NCBI GenBank assembly: GCA_020252645.1
Contig: JADCCN010000013.1
Span: 62,001-126,000 of the forward strand
Direction: 5' to 3'
DNA: 64,000 nt
Source: Methylobacterium sp.
GTDB taxonomy: Bacteria; Pseudomonadota; Alphaproteobacteria; Rhizobiales; Beijerinckiaceae
Shown: positions 56,890 through 64,000 of the stretch, piece after piece
Layout of the letters: every line of letters starts with the position of its first letter
How positions within the stretch are numbered: the first letter of the stretch is position 1
The notes under the pieces: generated by a model
The model's database searches: none
Told to the model about the DNA's origin: nothing
Seen by the model: the letters and a program-made list of their open reading frames with translations, nothing else
Made by a program: the position numbers and the translations under genes

Positions 56890-56974
56890 GCGGGTGTGGC
56901 GGAACTGGTAGACGCGCCGGATTTAGGTTCCGGTGACGAAAGTCGTGGGGGTTCGAGTCCCTTCGCCCGCACCA
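56890..56974 (+). tRNA. tRNA-Leu (anticodon UAG)
   Basis: 85 bases including an encoded CCA. Acceptor arms GCGGGTG / CGCCCGC, anticodon stem CCGGA / TCCGG enclosing loop TTTAGGT (anticodon TAG, reads CUA), a long variable arm typical of class II tRNAs, and T-arm GGGGGTTCGAGTCCC. It precedes tig, as in many relatives. Confidence 0.96.
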
Positions 56975-57107
56975 GTCTCCGGTTCGCCTGCGAGTTCCGG
57001 GAAACGCGTCACAGCGGCATTCTTTCGATATCGGTCCGGCCGACAAGGGGTCGGACAGGCCAGCCGGGGCTTTGCGCTCCGCTACAGGACACGATCAGGG
57101 TTTTTCC

Positions 57108-58511
57108 ATGCAACTCACCCAAACCCTCACCGAAGGGCTGAAGCGCCAATACAAGGTCGTGCTCTCGGCGACAGACCTTGCGAGCCGCTTCGAGACCGAG
57201 GTCGAGCAGATCCGCGGCCGCGTGCAGCTCAACGGCTTCCGCCCCGGCAAGGTGCCCACCGCGCATATCAAGAAGATTTATGGCCGCTCCATCATGGCCG
57301 AAGTCGTGCAGAATTCCGTGACCGACGCGCAGAAGAAGATCGCCGAGGAAGCCGGCGTGAAGCTCGCGGCCGAGCCCAAGGTCGTCCTGCCGGAAGACGA
57401 GGCGACCATCACCAGGGTGCTCGCCGGCGAGGCGGATCTCGATTTCTCGGTGGATGTGGAAGTTCTTCCGACGATCGAGCTTCAGGATCACTCGCATATC
57501 GCGGTGACCCGCGAGGTGGTGGATGTTCCCGAAAGCGATGTCGAGGAAGCCATCCAGCGCATGGCCAATGCCGTGCGCACCTTCACGCCGCGCGGCGACA
57601 AGGAAAAGGCCAGGGACGGCGACAAGGTGACGATCGACTTCGTCGGCACCATGAACGGCCTGGCCTTCGATGGCGGAACCGCGCAGGGCGTGGATCTCGT
57701 GCTCGGCTCGGGCCAGTTCATCCCGGGCTTCGAGGAGCAGCTTGTCGGCTCGAAGGCGGGCGATTCGAGGACGATCTCCGTCACCTTCCCGGAGACCTAC
57801 CAGGTCGTGGATCTCGCCGGCAAGCCGGCCGATTTCGAGGTGACCGTGAAGGGCATCCAGGCGCCGGGCGACATCGCGATCGATGACGAGTTCGCCCGGA
57901 AGGTGGGCGTCGAATCGCTCGAGAAGATGCGCGAAGTGGTGAAGGGCGGGCTTGCGGCCGAGTTGCTGCAGGTGACGCGCCAGAAGATGAAGCGCCAGCT
58001 CCTGGACGGCCTCGACGCGCTCTACCGGTTCGATCTCCCCCCGACGATGGTCGAGCAGGAATTCAACGCGGTCTGGACCCAGGTGCTGCAGGACATGCAG
58101 CGCGAGGGCAAGACCTTCGAGGCGGACGAGAAGGGCGAGGCCGAGACGCGCGCCGAATATCAGAGCATCGCCGAACGCCGCGTGCGCCTCGGCCTGGTTC
58201 TCGCCGAAGTGGGCGAAAAGGCCGAGGTGAAGGTCTCGGAGGACGAGGTGACCAAGGCGCTCATCGAGCGTGCCCGCCAGTTCCCTGGCCAGGAGAAGCA
58301 GTTCTTCGATTTCTACCGCAAGAACCCGCAGGCTCTCGCCGAAATCCGCGCGCCGCTCTTCGAGGAGAAGGTCGTGGACCACATCCTCGGCAGCGTGAAG
58401 GTGACCGAGAAGCCGGTGACCCGCGAGGAGCTGATGGGCTCGGATGACGAGCCGGAGGCGGAAGCCAAGGCCGAAAAGCCGAAGAAGGCCAAGGCCAGGA
58501 AGGCCGAGTGA
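57108..58511 (+). CDS. tig: Trigger factor
   Basis: 467 residues: the ribosome-binding N-domain with NGFRPGKVPTAHIKKIYG, a PPIase domain (residues ~160-245; GDKVTIDFVGTMNGLAFDGG), and a helical C-domain that clasps nascent chains, ending in a Lys/Ala/Glu tail (EKPKKAKARKAE). It is the first chaperone met by new polypeptides. AGGG lies seven bases before the ATG. It leads the tig-(benE)-clpP-clpX-lon cluster. Confidence 0.96.
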   Translation: MQLTQTLTEGLKRQYKVVLSATDLASRFETEVEQIRGRVQLNGFRPGKVPTAHIKKIYGRSIMAEVVQNSVTDAQKKIAEEAGVKLAAEPKVVLPEDEATITRVLAGEADLDFSVDVEVLPTIELQDHSHIAVTREVVDVPESDVEEAIQRMANAVRTFTPRGDKEKARDGDKVTIDFVGTMNGLAFDGGTAQGVDLVLGSGQFIPGFEEQLVGSKAGDSRTISVTFPETYQVVDLAGKPADFEVTVKGIQAPGDIAIDDEFARKVGVESLEKMREVVKGGLAAELLQVTRQKMKRQLLDGLDALYRFDLPPTMVEQEFNAVWTQVLQDMQREGKTFEADEKGEAETRAEYQSIAERRVRLGLVLAEVGEKAEVKVSEDEVTKALIERARQFPGQEKQFFDFYRKNPQALAEIRAPLFEEKVVDHILGSVKVTEKPVTREELMGSDDEPEAEAKAEKPKKAKARKAE

Positions 58512-58646
58512 CGGCCGCTTCGGCGGGCCGGGCGTGCCGGAGGTCGGCGCGCCCTGCCCTTGAATTCCGGTTGCGCCGCCCCTCGGGCGGCGGCTCCATT
58601 TGCGGCAACGCGAATCGGGCGCGAACCATGCGGATGGCGGAATTTC

Positions 58647-59852
58647 ATGCAGGCCAATGACAATCATCCGCTGTCGCTGGCGAAGTTCCGGGCCGATTTC
58701 TCGATCCAGGCGGCCGTTCAGGGGCTGATTGTCGCACTGGTGGGCTATACGAGTTCGGTCGCGATCCTCATCAAGGGGCTGGCGGCGGTGGGTGCGACCG
58801 AGGCGCAGATCATCTCGGCCCTTCTCTTCGTCGGGCTCACCAAGGGCTTTGCCGCCATCCTGCTGAGCCTGCTCTCGCGCATGCCGATCTCGGTGGCGTG
58901 GTCCACGCCGGGCCTCGCGCTGCTGGGCGCGACCGGGGCGGTGGCCGGCGGTTTCCCGGCGGTGGTCGGCGCCTTCATCATCGCCGGCTGCCTCATCGTG
59001 CTCGCTGCCTTCTGGAGCCCGCTCTCGCGGTTCATCGAAGCCATTCCGCGCCCCATCGCCAATGCGATGCTCGCAGGCATCCTGTTCAAGCTGTGCCTGG
59101 CGCCCTTCCTGGCGCTCCAGCACCAGCCCGTCGCGGCCCTGGCCATTCTCGGGTTGTGGCTGGCGATGCTGAAATTCGCGCGGCTCTGGGCCGTGCCGGC
59201 GGCGATGCTGCTGGCTCTGGTGCTGACCGGCGCGAATGGCGGCTTCGTGAACGGACTGGGCTTTGCCTGGCCAAAGCCGGAATTCATCCTGCCGACGCTG
59301 ACGTTTCCGGCCCTGCTGGGCGTTGCCCTGCCGCTCTTCATCGTCACCATGGCCTCGCAGAACATCACCGGCCTCGCGGTGCTCTCGACCTTCGGGTTCC
59401 GCCATCGCCCGCGCGATGGCCTGATGGTCACGGGGTTCCTCTCGGTGGTCAGCGCGCCGCTGGCCGCACCCACGATCAATTACGCGGCGATCACCGCCGC
59501 ACTCTGCGCCGGAGCGGATGCCCATGCCGATGCGCGCCGGCGCTATGTTGCGGCGGTGTTCTCCGGCATCGGCTATATCCTGCTGGCGGCTCTTGCCGGG
59601 ATCGCGGCGGCGCTCGTCCTGCGCGCAAGCCCGGTGCTGATCGAGGCGGCGGCCGGGCTCGCGCTGGTCGCGGCCTTCGGTTCGGCGATGAGCGGTGCGA
59701 TCTCGGAAGAACAGGGGCGCCTGCCGGCGCTGCTGACCTTTTTCGTCGCGGCATCCGGGTTGACCCTTTTCGGGATTGGCGGCGCCTTCTGGGGCCTGAT
59801 TCTCGGCTGGGGCATCCACCTTGTGTTCAGCAAGCCGGCAAAGAGCGCCTGA
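58647..59852 (+). CDS. benE: BenE family transporter (benzoate/H+ symporter-like)
   Basis: 401 residues, about 11-12 membrane segments. It starts [18 protein letters not shown] and carries the BenE-type stretch [19 protein letters not shown], plus [18 protein letters not shown] and [20 protein letters not shown], resembling nucleobase-ascorbate-like permeases. Predicted proton-coupled importer of aromatic acids; the substrate is not assured. It sits between tig and clpP, which are usually adjacent, and no aromatic-degradation genes are present. Confidence 0.88.
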   Translation: MQANDNHPLSLAKFRADFSIQAAVQGLIVALVGYTSSVAILIKGLAAVGATEAQIISALLFVGLTKGFAAILLSLLSRMPISVAWSTPGLALLGATGAVAGGFPAVVGAFIIAGCLIVLAAFWSPLSRFIEAIPRPIANAMLAGILFKLCLAPFLALQHQPVAALAILGLWLAMLKFARLWAVPAAMLLALVLTGANGGFVNGLGFAWPKPEFILPTLTFPALLGVALPLFIVTMASQNITGLAVLSTFGFRHRPRDGLMVTGFLSVVSAPLAAPTINYAAITAALCAGADAHADARRRYVAAVFSGIGYILLAALAGIAAALVLRASPVLIEAAAGLALVAAFGSAMSGAISEEQGRLPALLTFFVAASGLTLFGIGGAFWGLILGWGIHLVFSKPAKSA

Positions 59853-60000
59853 GCCGCGGACCCTCGCCCTTTTCAGGCGGGGGAACCATGTTTATCTGAT
59901 CGCAGGAGCCCGATTCCGGGCCGTGCCTTCGCAGAATACCGCCCGCCGTTCCTTGCCCGCCTTTTCTTGCCCCCCGTTTCTTGCCCCACAGAGGATGCCG

Positions 60001-60636
60001 ATGAAGGACCCGATCGAAACCTACAACTCGCTTGTTCCGATGGTGATCGAGCAGTCCTCGCGCGGCGAACGCGCGTTCGACATCTTTTCGCGCCTCTTGC
60101 GCGAGCGCATCATCTTCCTGAACGGGCCGGTGGAGGATGGCATGGCGAGCCTGATCGTCGCGCAGCTTCTCTTCCTCGAGGCGGAAAACCCGAAGAAGGA
60201 AATCTCGATGTACATCAACTCGCCGGGCGGGGTGGTGACATCGGGCCTGTCCATCTATGACACGATGCAGTTCATCCGCTGCCCGGTCACCACGCTCTGC
60301 ATGGGGCAGGCGGCCTCGATGGGCTCGCTGCTGCTGACGGCAGGCGAAAAGGGGCATCGCTTTGCGCTGCCGAATGCGCGCATCATGGTGCACCAGCCTT
60401 CCGGCGGCTTCCAGGGCCAGGTGACGGATATCCTCATTCACGCCAAGGAGGTGGAGAACCTCAAGCGGCGCCTGAACGAGATCTATGTCAGCCATACCGG
60501 CCAGGATTACGACATGATCCACAACGCGCTCGAGCGTGACAATTTCATGACAGCCGACGCCGCAAAGGAATTCGGACTGATCGACCAGGTGGTCACCAAG
60601 CGTATGGAAGATCCGGTCGAGCCCAAGCCGATGTGA
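60001..60636 (+). CDS. clpP: ATP-dependent Clp protease proteolytic subunit
   Basis: 211 residues with the catalytic Ser in [13 protein letters not shown], His in [12 protein letters not shown], and Asp in the family position near [20 protein letters not shown]. It forms the two-ring proteolytic chamber capped by ClpX or ClpA. The ATG at 60001 has AGAGG six bases upstream; an ATG at 59995 overlaps that site. It is followed by a 362-base gap before clpX. Confidence 0.96.
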   Translation: MKDPIETYNSLVPMVIEQSSRGERAFDIFSRLLRERIIFLNGPVEDGMASLIVAQLLFLEAENPKKEISMYINSPGGVVTSGLSIYDTMQFIRCPVTTLCMGQAASMGSLLLTAGEKGHRFALPNARIMVHQPSGGFQGQVTDILIHAKEVENLKRRLNEIYVSHTGQDYDMIHNALERDNFMTADAAKEFGLIDQVVTKRMEDPVEPKPM

Positions 60637-60998
60637 TCCGGCACCGCCGGGTCGCCGGGTGCGTTTCCGGGACGCCGGGACAGCCCGGCATGGCGGGTGT
60701 TCCGTTGCGACACAGAATGCACTTGAGAAGGGCTGGCCCCCGGTTTGCAGTGAAGGCAGGGCTTCCATCGCAAAGCGTGCCCTTGCAACGGGGTTGCAAG
60801 TCGTTAACTTGGGTGCCGGAGGCGGAATATGCGTTTCCGGCTCCGTTTAACGCTTCTTTCGGGGGCCGAAGACGATACTCGGCAATGATGCCAGTCGATT
60901 AATTGATGTGCGGATTGCGAAGGTTGCTTGTCGTGGTTCGTGATCGTCGGGGAGGGGCCTCATCGCGGGGCGCCCAGGGCCGGCGCGGAGGTTGAGGA
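60637..60998. other. 362-base clpP-clpX intergenic region
   Basis: No gene is seen. It contains the perfect inverted repeat at 60782-60800 and likely a separate clpX promoter. I found no convincing sigma-32 site (CTTGA at 60721-60725 is not followed by a proper -10 element). Confidence 0.45.
60782..60800. promoter_or_regulatory. Inverted repeat upstream of clpX
   Basis: CTTGCAACGGGGTTGCAAG has perfect 8-bp arms CTTGCAAC / GTTGCAAG and a GGG centre. It lies about 200 bases before the clpX start. It could be an operator or an RNA hairpin; no regulator is assigned. Confidence 0.4.
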
Positions 60999-62264
60999 AT
61001 GAGCAAGTCCACCGGCGGCGACCAGCGCTCCACGCTCTATTGTTCCTTCTGCGGGAAGAGCCAGCATGAGGTCCGCAAGCTGATTGCAGGACCGACCGTG
61101 TTCATCTGCGATGAATGCGTCGAACTCTGTATGGACATCATCCGCGAGGAATCGAAAACGCTCGTCAAGGCGAAGGACGGCGTGCCGACCCCACGCGAGA
61201 TCGCCAAGATCCTGGATGATTACGTGATCGGCCAGTTCTACGCCAAGCGGGTGCTCTCGGTTGCGGTGCACAACCATTACAAGCGGTTGAACCACGCCCA
61301 GAAGAACAACGACATCGAGCTCGCGAAATCGAACATCCTGCTCGTCGGCCCCACGGGCTGCGGCAAGACCTACCTCGCCCAGACGCTTGCGCGCATCCTC
61401 GACGTGCCCTTCACGATGGCGGATGCCACGACGCTGACGGAGGCCGGCTATGTCGGCGAAGATGTCGAGAACATCATCCTGAAGCTGTTGCAGGCGGCGG
61501 ATTACAATGTCGAGCGCGCCCAGCGCGGCATCGTCTATATCGATGAAATCGACAAGATTTCCAGGAAGTCCGACAACCCCTCCATCACGCGGGATGTCTC
61601 GGGCGAGGGCGTGCAGCAGGCGCTCCTGAAGATCATGGAAGGCACGGTCGCTTCCGTTCCGCCGCAGGGCGGGCGCAAGCATCCCCAGCAGGAATTCCTG
61701 CAGGTGGATACCACAAACATCCTCTTCATCTGCGGCGGCGCCTTCGCCGGCCTCGAGAAGATCATCTCCTCGCGCGGCAAGGGCACCTCCATCGGCTTCG
61801 GGGCGAAGGTGGAAGCTCCGGATGATCGCCGCGTCGGCGAGGTGTTCCGTCAGGTGGAGCCGGAAGACCTGCTGAAATTCGGTCTTATCCCCGAATTCAT
61901 CGGCCGCCTGCCGGTGATCGCCACCCTGGAAGATCTCGACGAGGTGGCGTTGAAGCGCATCCTCACCGAGCCGAAGAACGCGCTGGTGAAGCAGTATCAG
62001 CGCCTCTTCGAGATGGAGGATGTGGAACTCACCTTCAACGACGAGGCGCTTTCGGTCGTGGCCCGCAAGGCCATCGAGCGGCGCACCGGTGCCCGCGGCC
62101 TGCGCTCCATCATGGAGAGCGTGCTGCTCGACACGATGTTCGACCTGCCCGGCCTTGAGGGCGTGGAGCAGGTGGTGGTGAATGCCGAGACCATTGAGGG
62201 CAAGGCGAAGCCGCTCTATATCTATGGTGAGCGCAAGGAAGAGGCCGTCGCCTCTTCGGCATGA
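60999..62264 (+). CDS. clpX: ATP-dependent Clp protease ATP-binding subunit ClpX
   Basis: 421 residues: N-terminal zinc domain ([19 protein letters not shown]), Walker [13 protein letters not shown], Walker [11 protein letters not shown], pore loop GYVGEDVEN, and the ClpP-docking loop within [12 protein letters not shown]. ClpX unfolds tagged proteins into ClpP. GGAGG lies seven bases before the ATG. A terminator follows at 62295. Confidence 0.97.
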   Translation: MSKSTGGDQRSTLYCSFCGKSQHEVRKLIAGPTVFICDECVELCMDIIREESKTLVKAKDGVPTPREIAKILDDYVIGQFYAKRVLSVAVHNHYKRLNHAQKNNDIELAKSNILLVGPTGCGKTYLAQTLARILDVPFTMADATTLTEAGYVGEDVENIILKLLQAADYNVERAQRGIVYIDEIDKISRKSDNPSITRDVSGEGVQQALLKIMEGTVASVPPQGGRKHPQQEFLQVDTTNILFICGGAFAGLEKIISSRGKGTSIGFGAKVEAPDDRRVGEVFRQVEPEDLLKFGLIPEFIGRLPVIATLEDLDEVALKRILTEPKNALVKQYQRLFEMEDVELTFNDEALSVVARKAIERRTGARGLRSIMESVLLDTMFDLPGLEGVEQVVVNAETIEGKAKPLYIYGERKEEAVASSA

Positions 62265-62294
62265 GGCGGCCGCTGCCCTTTGGCGCGAACCCTA

Positions 62295-62325
62295 ACCCCG
62301 GGGCGGAGAAGCGCCGGGGTTTTTC
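62295..62325 (+). terminator. clpX terminator
   Basis: Arms ACCCCGG (62295-62301) and CCGGGGT (62314-62320) with a GC-containing loop, followed by TTTTT. The right arm plus T-run is duplicated immediately downstream. Confidence 0.85.
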
Positions 62326-62351
62326 GTCTCTGCCGGGGTTTTTCGTCTCTG
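62314..62351 (+). repeat. Tandem 19-bp duplication at the clpX terminator
   Basis: CCGGGGTTTTTCGTCTCTG occurs twice head to tail (62314-62332 and 62333-62351). The copies are identical, suggesting a recent slip duplication. Either copy can pair with the single left arm ACCCCGG. Confidence 0.9.
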
Positions 62352-62623
62352 CGCAGCCTGCCGGGCATCGAATATGCCCTGCGGGTCTCACTGTGCTCTC
62401 ATGGTCACAAGGCTGTGACGGATCGCTGCGGGCGGTCTTGTTTCGACCTTGATTCATGCCCACCTTGGCAGCATCGAGTTTCGCCGGATTCGGGCGCTCC
62501 GCGCGGGGCCCGGGCCGGCCGGGCGGCAAAGCCGACGGCTGGCAGGCGGCGTGACACCGGAAAGCCCGGCCCTCTGGCCGGCGGGTGGCGGCTCCCCGCA
62601 CCCGAATGTGAAGGACATCCGTC

Positions 62624-64000
62624 ATGAGCGGAGAGAAGAAGCGCCCTGAAGCCGGAGCCATCGAGACGGTTCCGGTTCTGCCGTTGCGGGACATCGTGGT
62701 GTTCCCGCATATGATCGTGCCGCTATTCGTCGGCCGCGAGAAATCCATCCGCGCGCTCGAGGAGGTGATGAAGAACGATCGCTTCATCCTTCTGGCGACC
62801 CAGCTCAACGCGACCGATGACGACCCTGCCGAAGACCAGATCTACAAGACCGGGGCGCTCGCGACCGTGCTGCAGCTTCTGAAGCTCCCCGACGGCACCG
62901 TGAAGGTGCTGGTCGAGGGCCTGTCGCGCGCCAAGCGCATCCGCGCCGTGAAGAACGATGAATTCTTCGAGGCCGAGGTCGAAGTTCTGGGCGATGACCT
63001 CTCGGACCCGATCGAGACGGAGGCGCTCGCGCGATCCGTGACGAATGAGTTCGAGAATTACGCGAAGCTGAACAAGAAGGTTTCGCCGGATGTGGTCTCG
63101 ACCATCTCGGGCATCGAGGATTATGCGAAGCTGGCCGACACGGTCGCCCAGCATCTCGCGGTGAAGATCACCGACAAGCAGGACGTGCTGGAAATCGTGA
63201 AGGTCTCCAAGCGGCTCGAGAAGATCCTCGGGCTGATGGAGAGCGAGATCTCCGTGCTGCAGGTCGAGAAGCGCATCCGCACCCGCGTGAAGCGGCAGAT
63301 GGAGAAGACCCAGCGCGAATATTACCTCAACGAGCAGATCAAGGCGATCCAGAAGGAACTCGGCGACGACGAGGGCAAGGATGAACTTGCCGAGGTCGAG
63401 GACAAGATCCGCCGCACCAAGCTCTCCAGGGAAGCCCGCGACAAGGCGGTGCATGAGCTCAAGAAGCTCCGGCAGATGTCGCCCATGTCGGCCGAGGCCA
63501 CCGTGGTGCGCAATTATCTCGACTGGATGCTCTCGCTGCCCTGGGGCAAGAAATCCAAGGTGAAGAAGGATCTGCGCCATGCGCAGGAAATCCTCGATGC
63601 CGACCATTTCGGCCTCGAGAAGGTGAAGGACCGCATCATCGAGTATCTCGCGGTGCAGTCCCGCGCGAACAAGCTCACCGGCCCGATCCTCTGCCTTGTC
63701 GGTCCGCCCGGCGTGGGCAAGACCTCGCTCGGCCGCTCGATCGCGAAGTCCACGGGCCGCGAATTCGTCCGCATGAGCCTCGGCGGCGTGCGCGATGAAG
63801 CGGAAATCCGCGGCCATCGCCGGACCTATATCGGCTCGATGCCAGGCAAGATCATCCAGTCCTTGCGGAAGGTGAAGACGCAGAATCCGCTCTTCCTGCT
63901 CGACGAGATCGACAAGATGGGCATGGATTTCCGCGGTGATCCTTCCTCGGCGCTGCTGGAGGTGCTCGACCCCGAGCAGAACACCACCTTTGCGGATCAC
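62624..64000 (+). CDS. lon: ATP-dependent protease Lon, N-terminal part (runs off the right edge)
   Basis: 459 residues are present from the ATG at 62624 (AAGGA eight bases before). The LON substrate domain ([20 protein letters not shown]), a coiled-coil region, and the AAA+ module with Walker [16 protein letters not shown] and Walker [13 protein letters not shown] are seen; [20 protein letters not shown] is typical of Lon. The C-terminal Ser-Lys protease domain lies beyond 64000. Lon degrades misfolded and regulatory proteins and completes the tig-clpP-clpX-lon cluster. Confidence 0.97.
   Translation, partial: MSGEKKRPEAGAIETVPVLPLRDIVVFPHMIVPLFVGREKSIRALEEVMKNDRFILLATQLNATDDDPAEDQIYKTGALATVLQLLKLPDGTVKVLVEGLSRAKRIRAVKNDEFFEAEVEVLGDDLSDPIETEALARSVTNEFENYAKLNKKVSPDVVSTISGIEDYAKLADTVAQHLAVKITDKQDVLEIVKVSKRLEKILGLMESEISVLQVEKRIRTRVKRQMEKTQREYYLNEQIKAIQKELGDDEGKDELAEVEDKIRRTKLSREARDKAVHELKKLRQMSPMSAEATVVRNYLDWMLSLPWGKKSKVKKDLRHAQEILDADHFGLEKVKDRIIEYLAVQSRANKLTGPILCLVGPPGVGKTSLGRSIAKSTGREFVRMSLGGVRDEAEIRGHRRTYIGSMPGKIIQSLRKVKTQNPLFLLDEIDKMGMDFRGDPSSALLEVLDPEQNTTFADH

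Larger units (their letters stand above)
62265..62623. other. 359-base clpX-lon intergenic region
   Basis: Contains the clpX terminator and its tandem duplication (62295-62351). The remaining ~270 bases show no gene or recognised promoter; lon is often heat-inducible, but no sigma-32 motif is clear. Confidence 0.45.

Noticed and set aside
56890-56974. tRNA-Leu as an integration site for a mobile island
   Set aside because: There is no integrase gene and no direct repeat of the tRNA 3' end in the window; the downstream genes are core genes.
57009-59819. Minus-strand open frame of more than 900 codons
   Set aside because: It is antisense to tig and benE, has a low-complexity charged product and no domain motif.
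60721-60745. Possible sigma-32 heat-shock promoter (CTTGA ... CCCCC) between clpP and clpX
   Set aside because: The two blocks are too close together and the -10 part does not match.

Overview
This 64-kb window is ordinary chromosomal DNA from a GC-rich alphaproteobacterium. The gene order and families point to the Hyphomicrobiales (Rhizobiales): rnr-DUF983-NUDIX, pyrB/pyrC'-plsY-dprA, a divergent rne / amiC-mrcA-prfB block, a suf operon carrying two cysteine desulfurases behind a sequence that looks like an Irr (ICE) box, glnB-glnA, and tRNA-Leu-tig-clpP-clpX-lon. The genus cannot be fixed from the sequence alone. There is no rRNA, prophage, insertion sequence with a transposase, or CRISPR array.

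Layout. 1-6 kb: a truncated MFS transporter, a small exported protein, then a leftward block rnr / DUF983 / NUDIX hydrolase and lrgA-lrgB. 6-14 kb: topA (leftward), then rightward pyrB, an unknown membrane protein, a dihydroorotase-like gene without the usual metal ligands (pyrC'), plsY and dprA. 14-19 kb: AEC-type transporter, exported glycine-zipper protein, ruvX, a beta-lactamase-fold hydrolase, gatC and gatA. 19-29 kb: rne leftward; amiC, mrcA (PBP1a) and prfB rightward; an M23 endopeptidase and a peroxiredoxin leftward. 29.7-34.3 kb: a large AsmA/YhdP-like protein, then tyrS. 34.4-44 kb: an alpha/beta hydrolase diverging from the suf operon (class I desulfurase, sufB, small membrane protein, sufC, sufD, ATL-like protein, sufS, sufT-like), a leftward GNAT gene, then sufA and a TfoX-domain gene. 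44-53 kb: DEAD-box helicase, small membrane protein, Spy-like protein, OB-fold protein, methyl-accepting chemotaxis protein, parE. 53-64 kb: glnA, glnB, a Tat-exported multicopper-oxidase-like protein without copper ligands, tRNA-Leu(UAG), tig, benE, clpP, clpX and the 5' part of lon.

The most unusual material lies between genes. A modular palindromic repeat (44-bp short and 66-bp long units joined by conserved 18-bp spacers) occurs at four loci plus one decayed copy, mostly directly behind stop codons. At 46.9-47.3 kb its edge coincides with the breakpoint of a truncated thioredoxin-like gene. A second, 102-bp repeat occurs twice in opposite orientation, at 16.0 and 53.0 kb, and its second copy abuts the glnA stop codon. 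Two convergent gene pairs end inside perfect 9-bp stem / 4-nt loop hairpins built from their own stop codons.

Functionally the window covers pyrimidine synthesis, RNA decay (RNase R, RNase E, DEAD helicase), DNA topology (TopA, ParE), cell-wall synthesis and remodelling, Fe-S cluster assembly, nitrogen assimilation and ATP-dependent proteolysis. No wholly new multi-gene system is evident. The best leads are the repeat family, the ATL-like gene inside suf, and the two families that have lost metal ligands (PyrC' and the cupredoxin protein).
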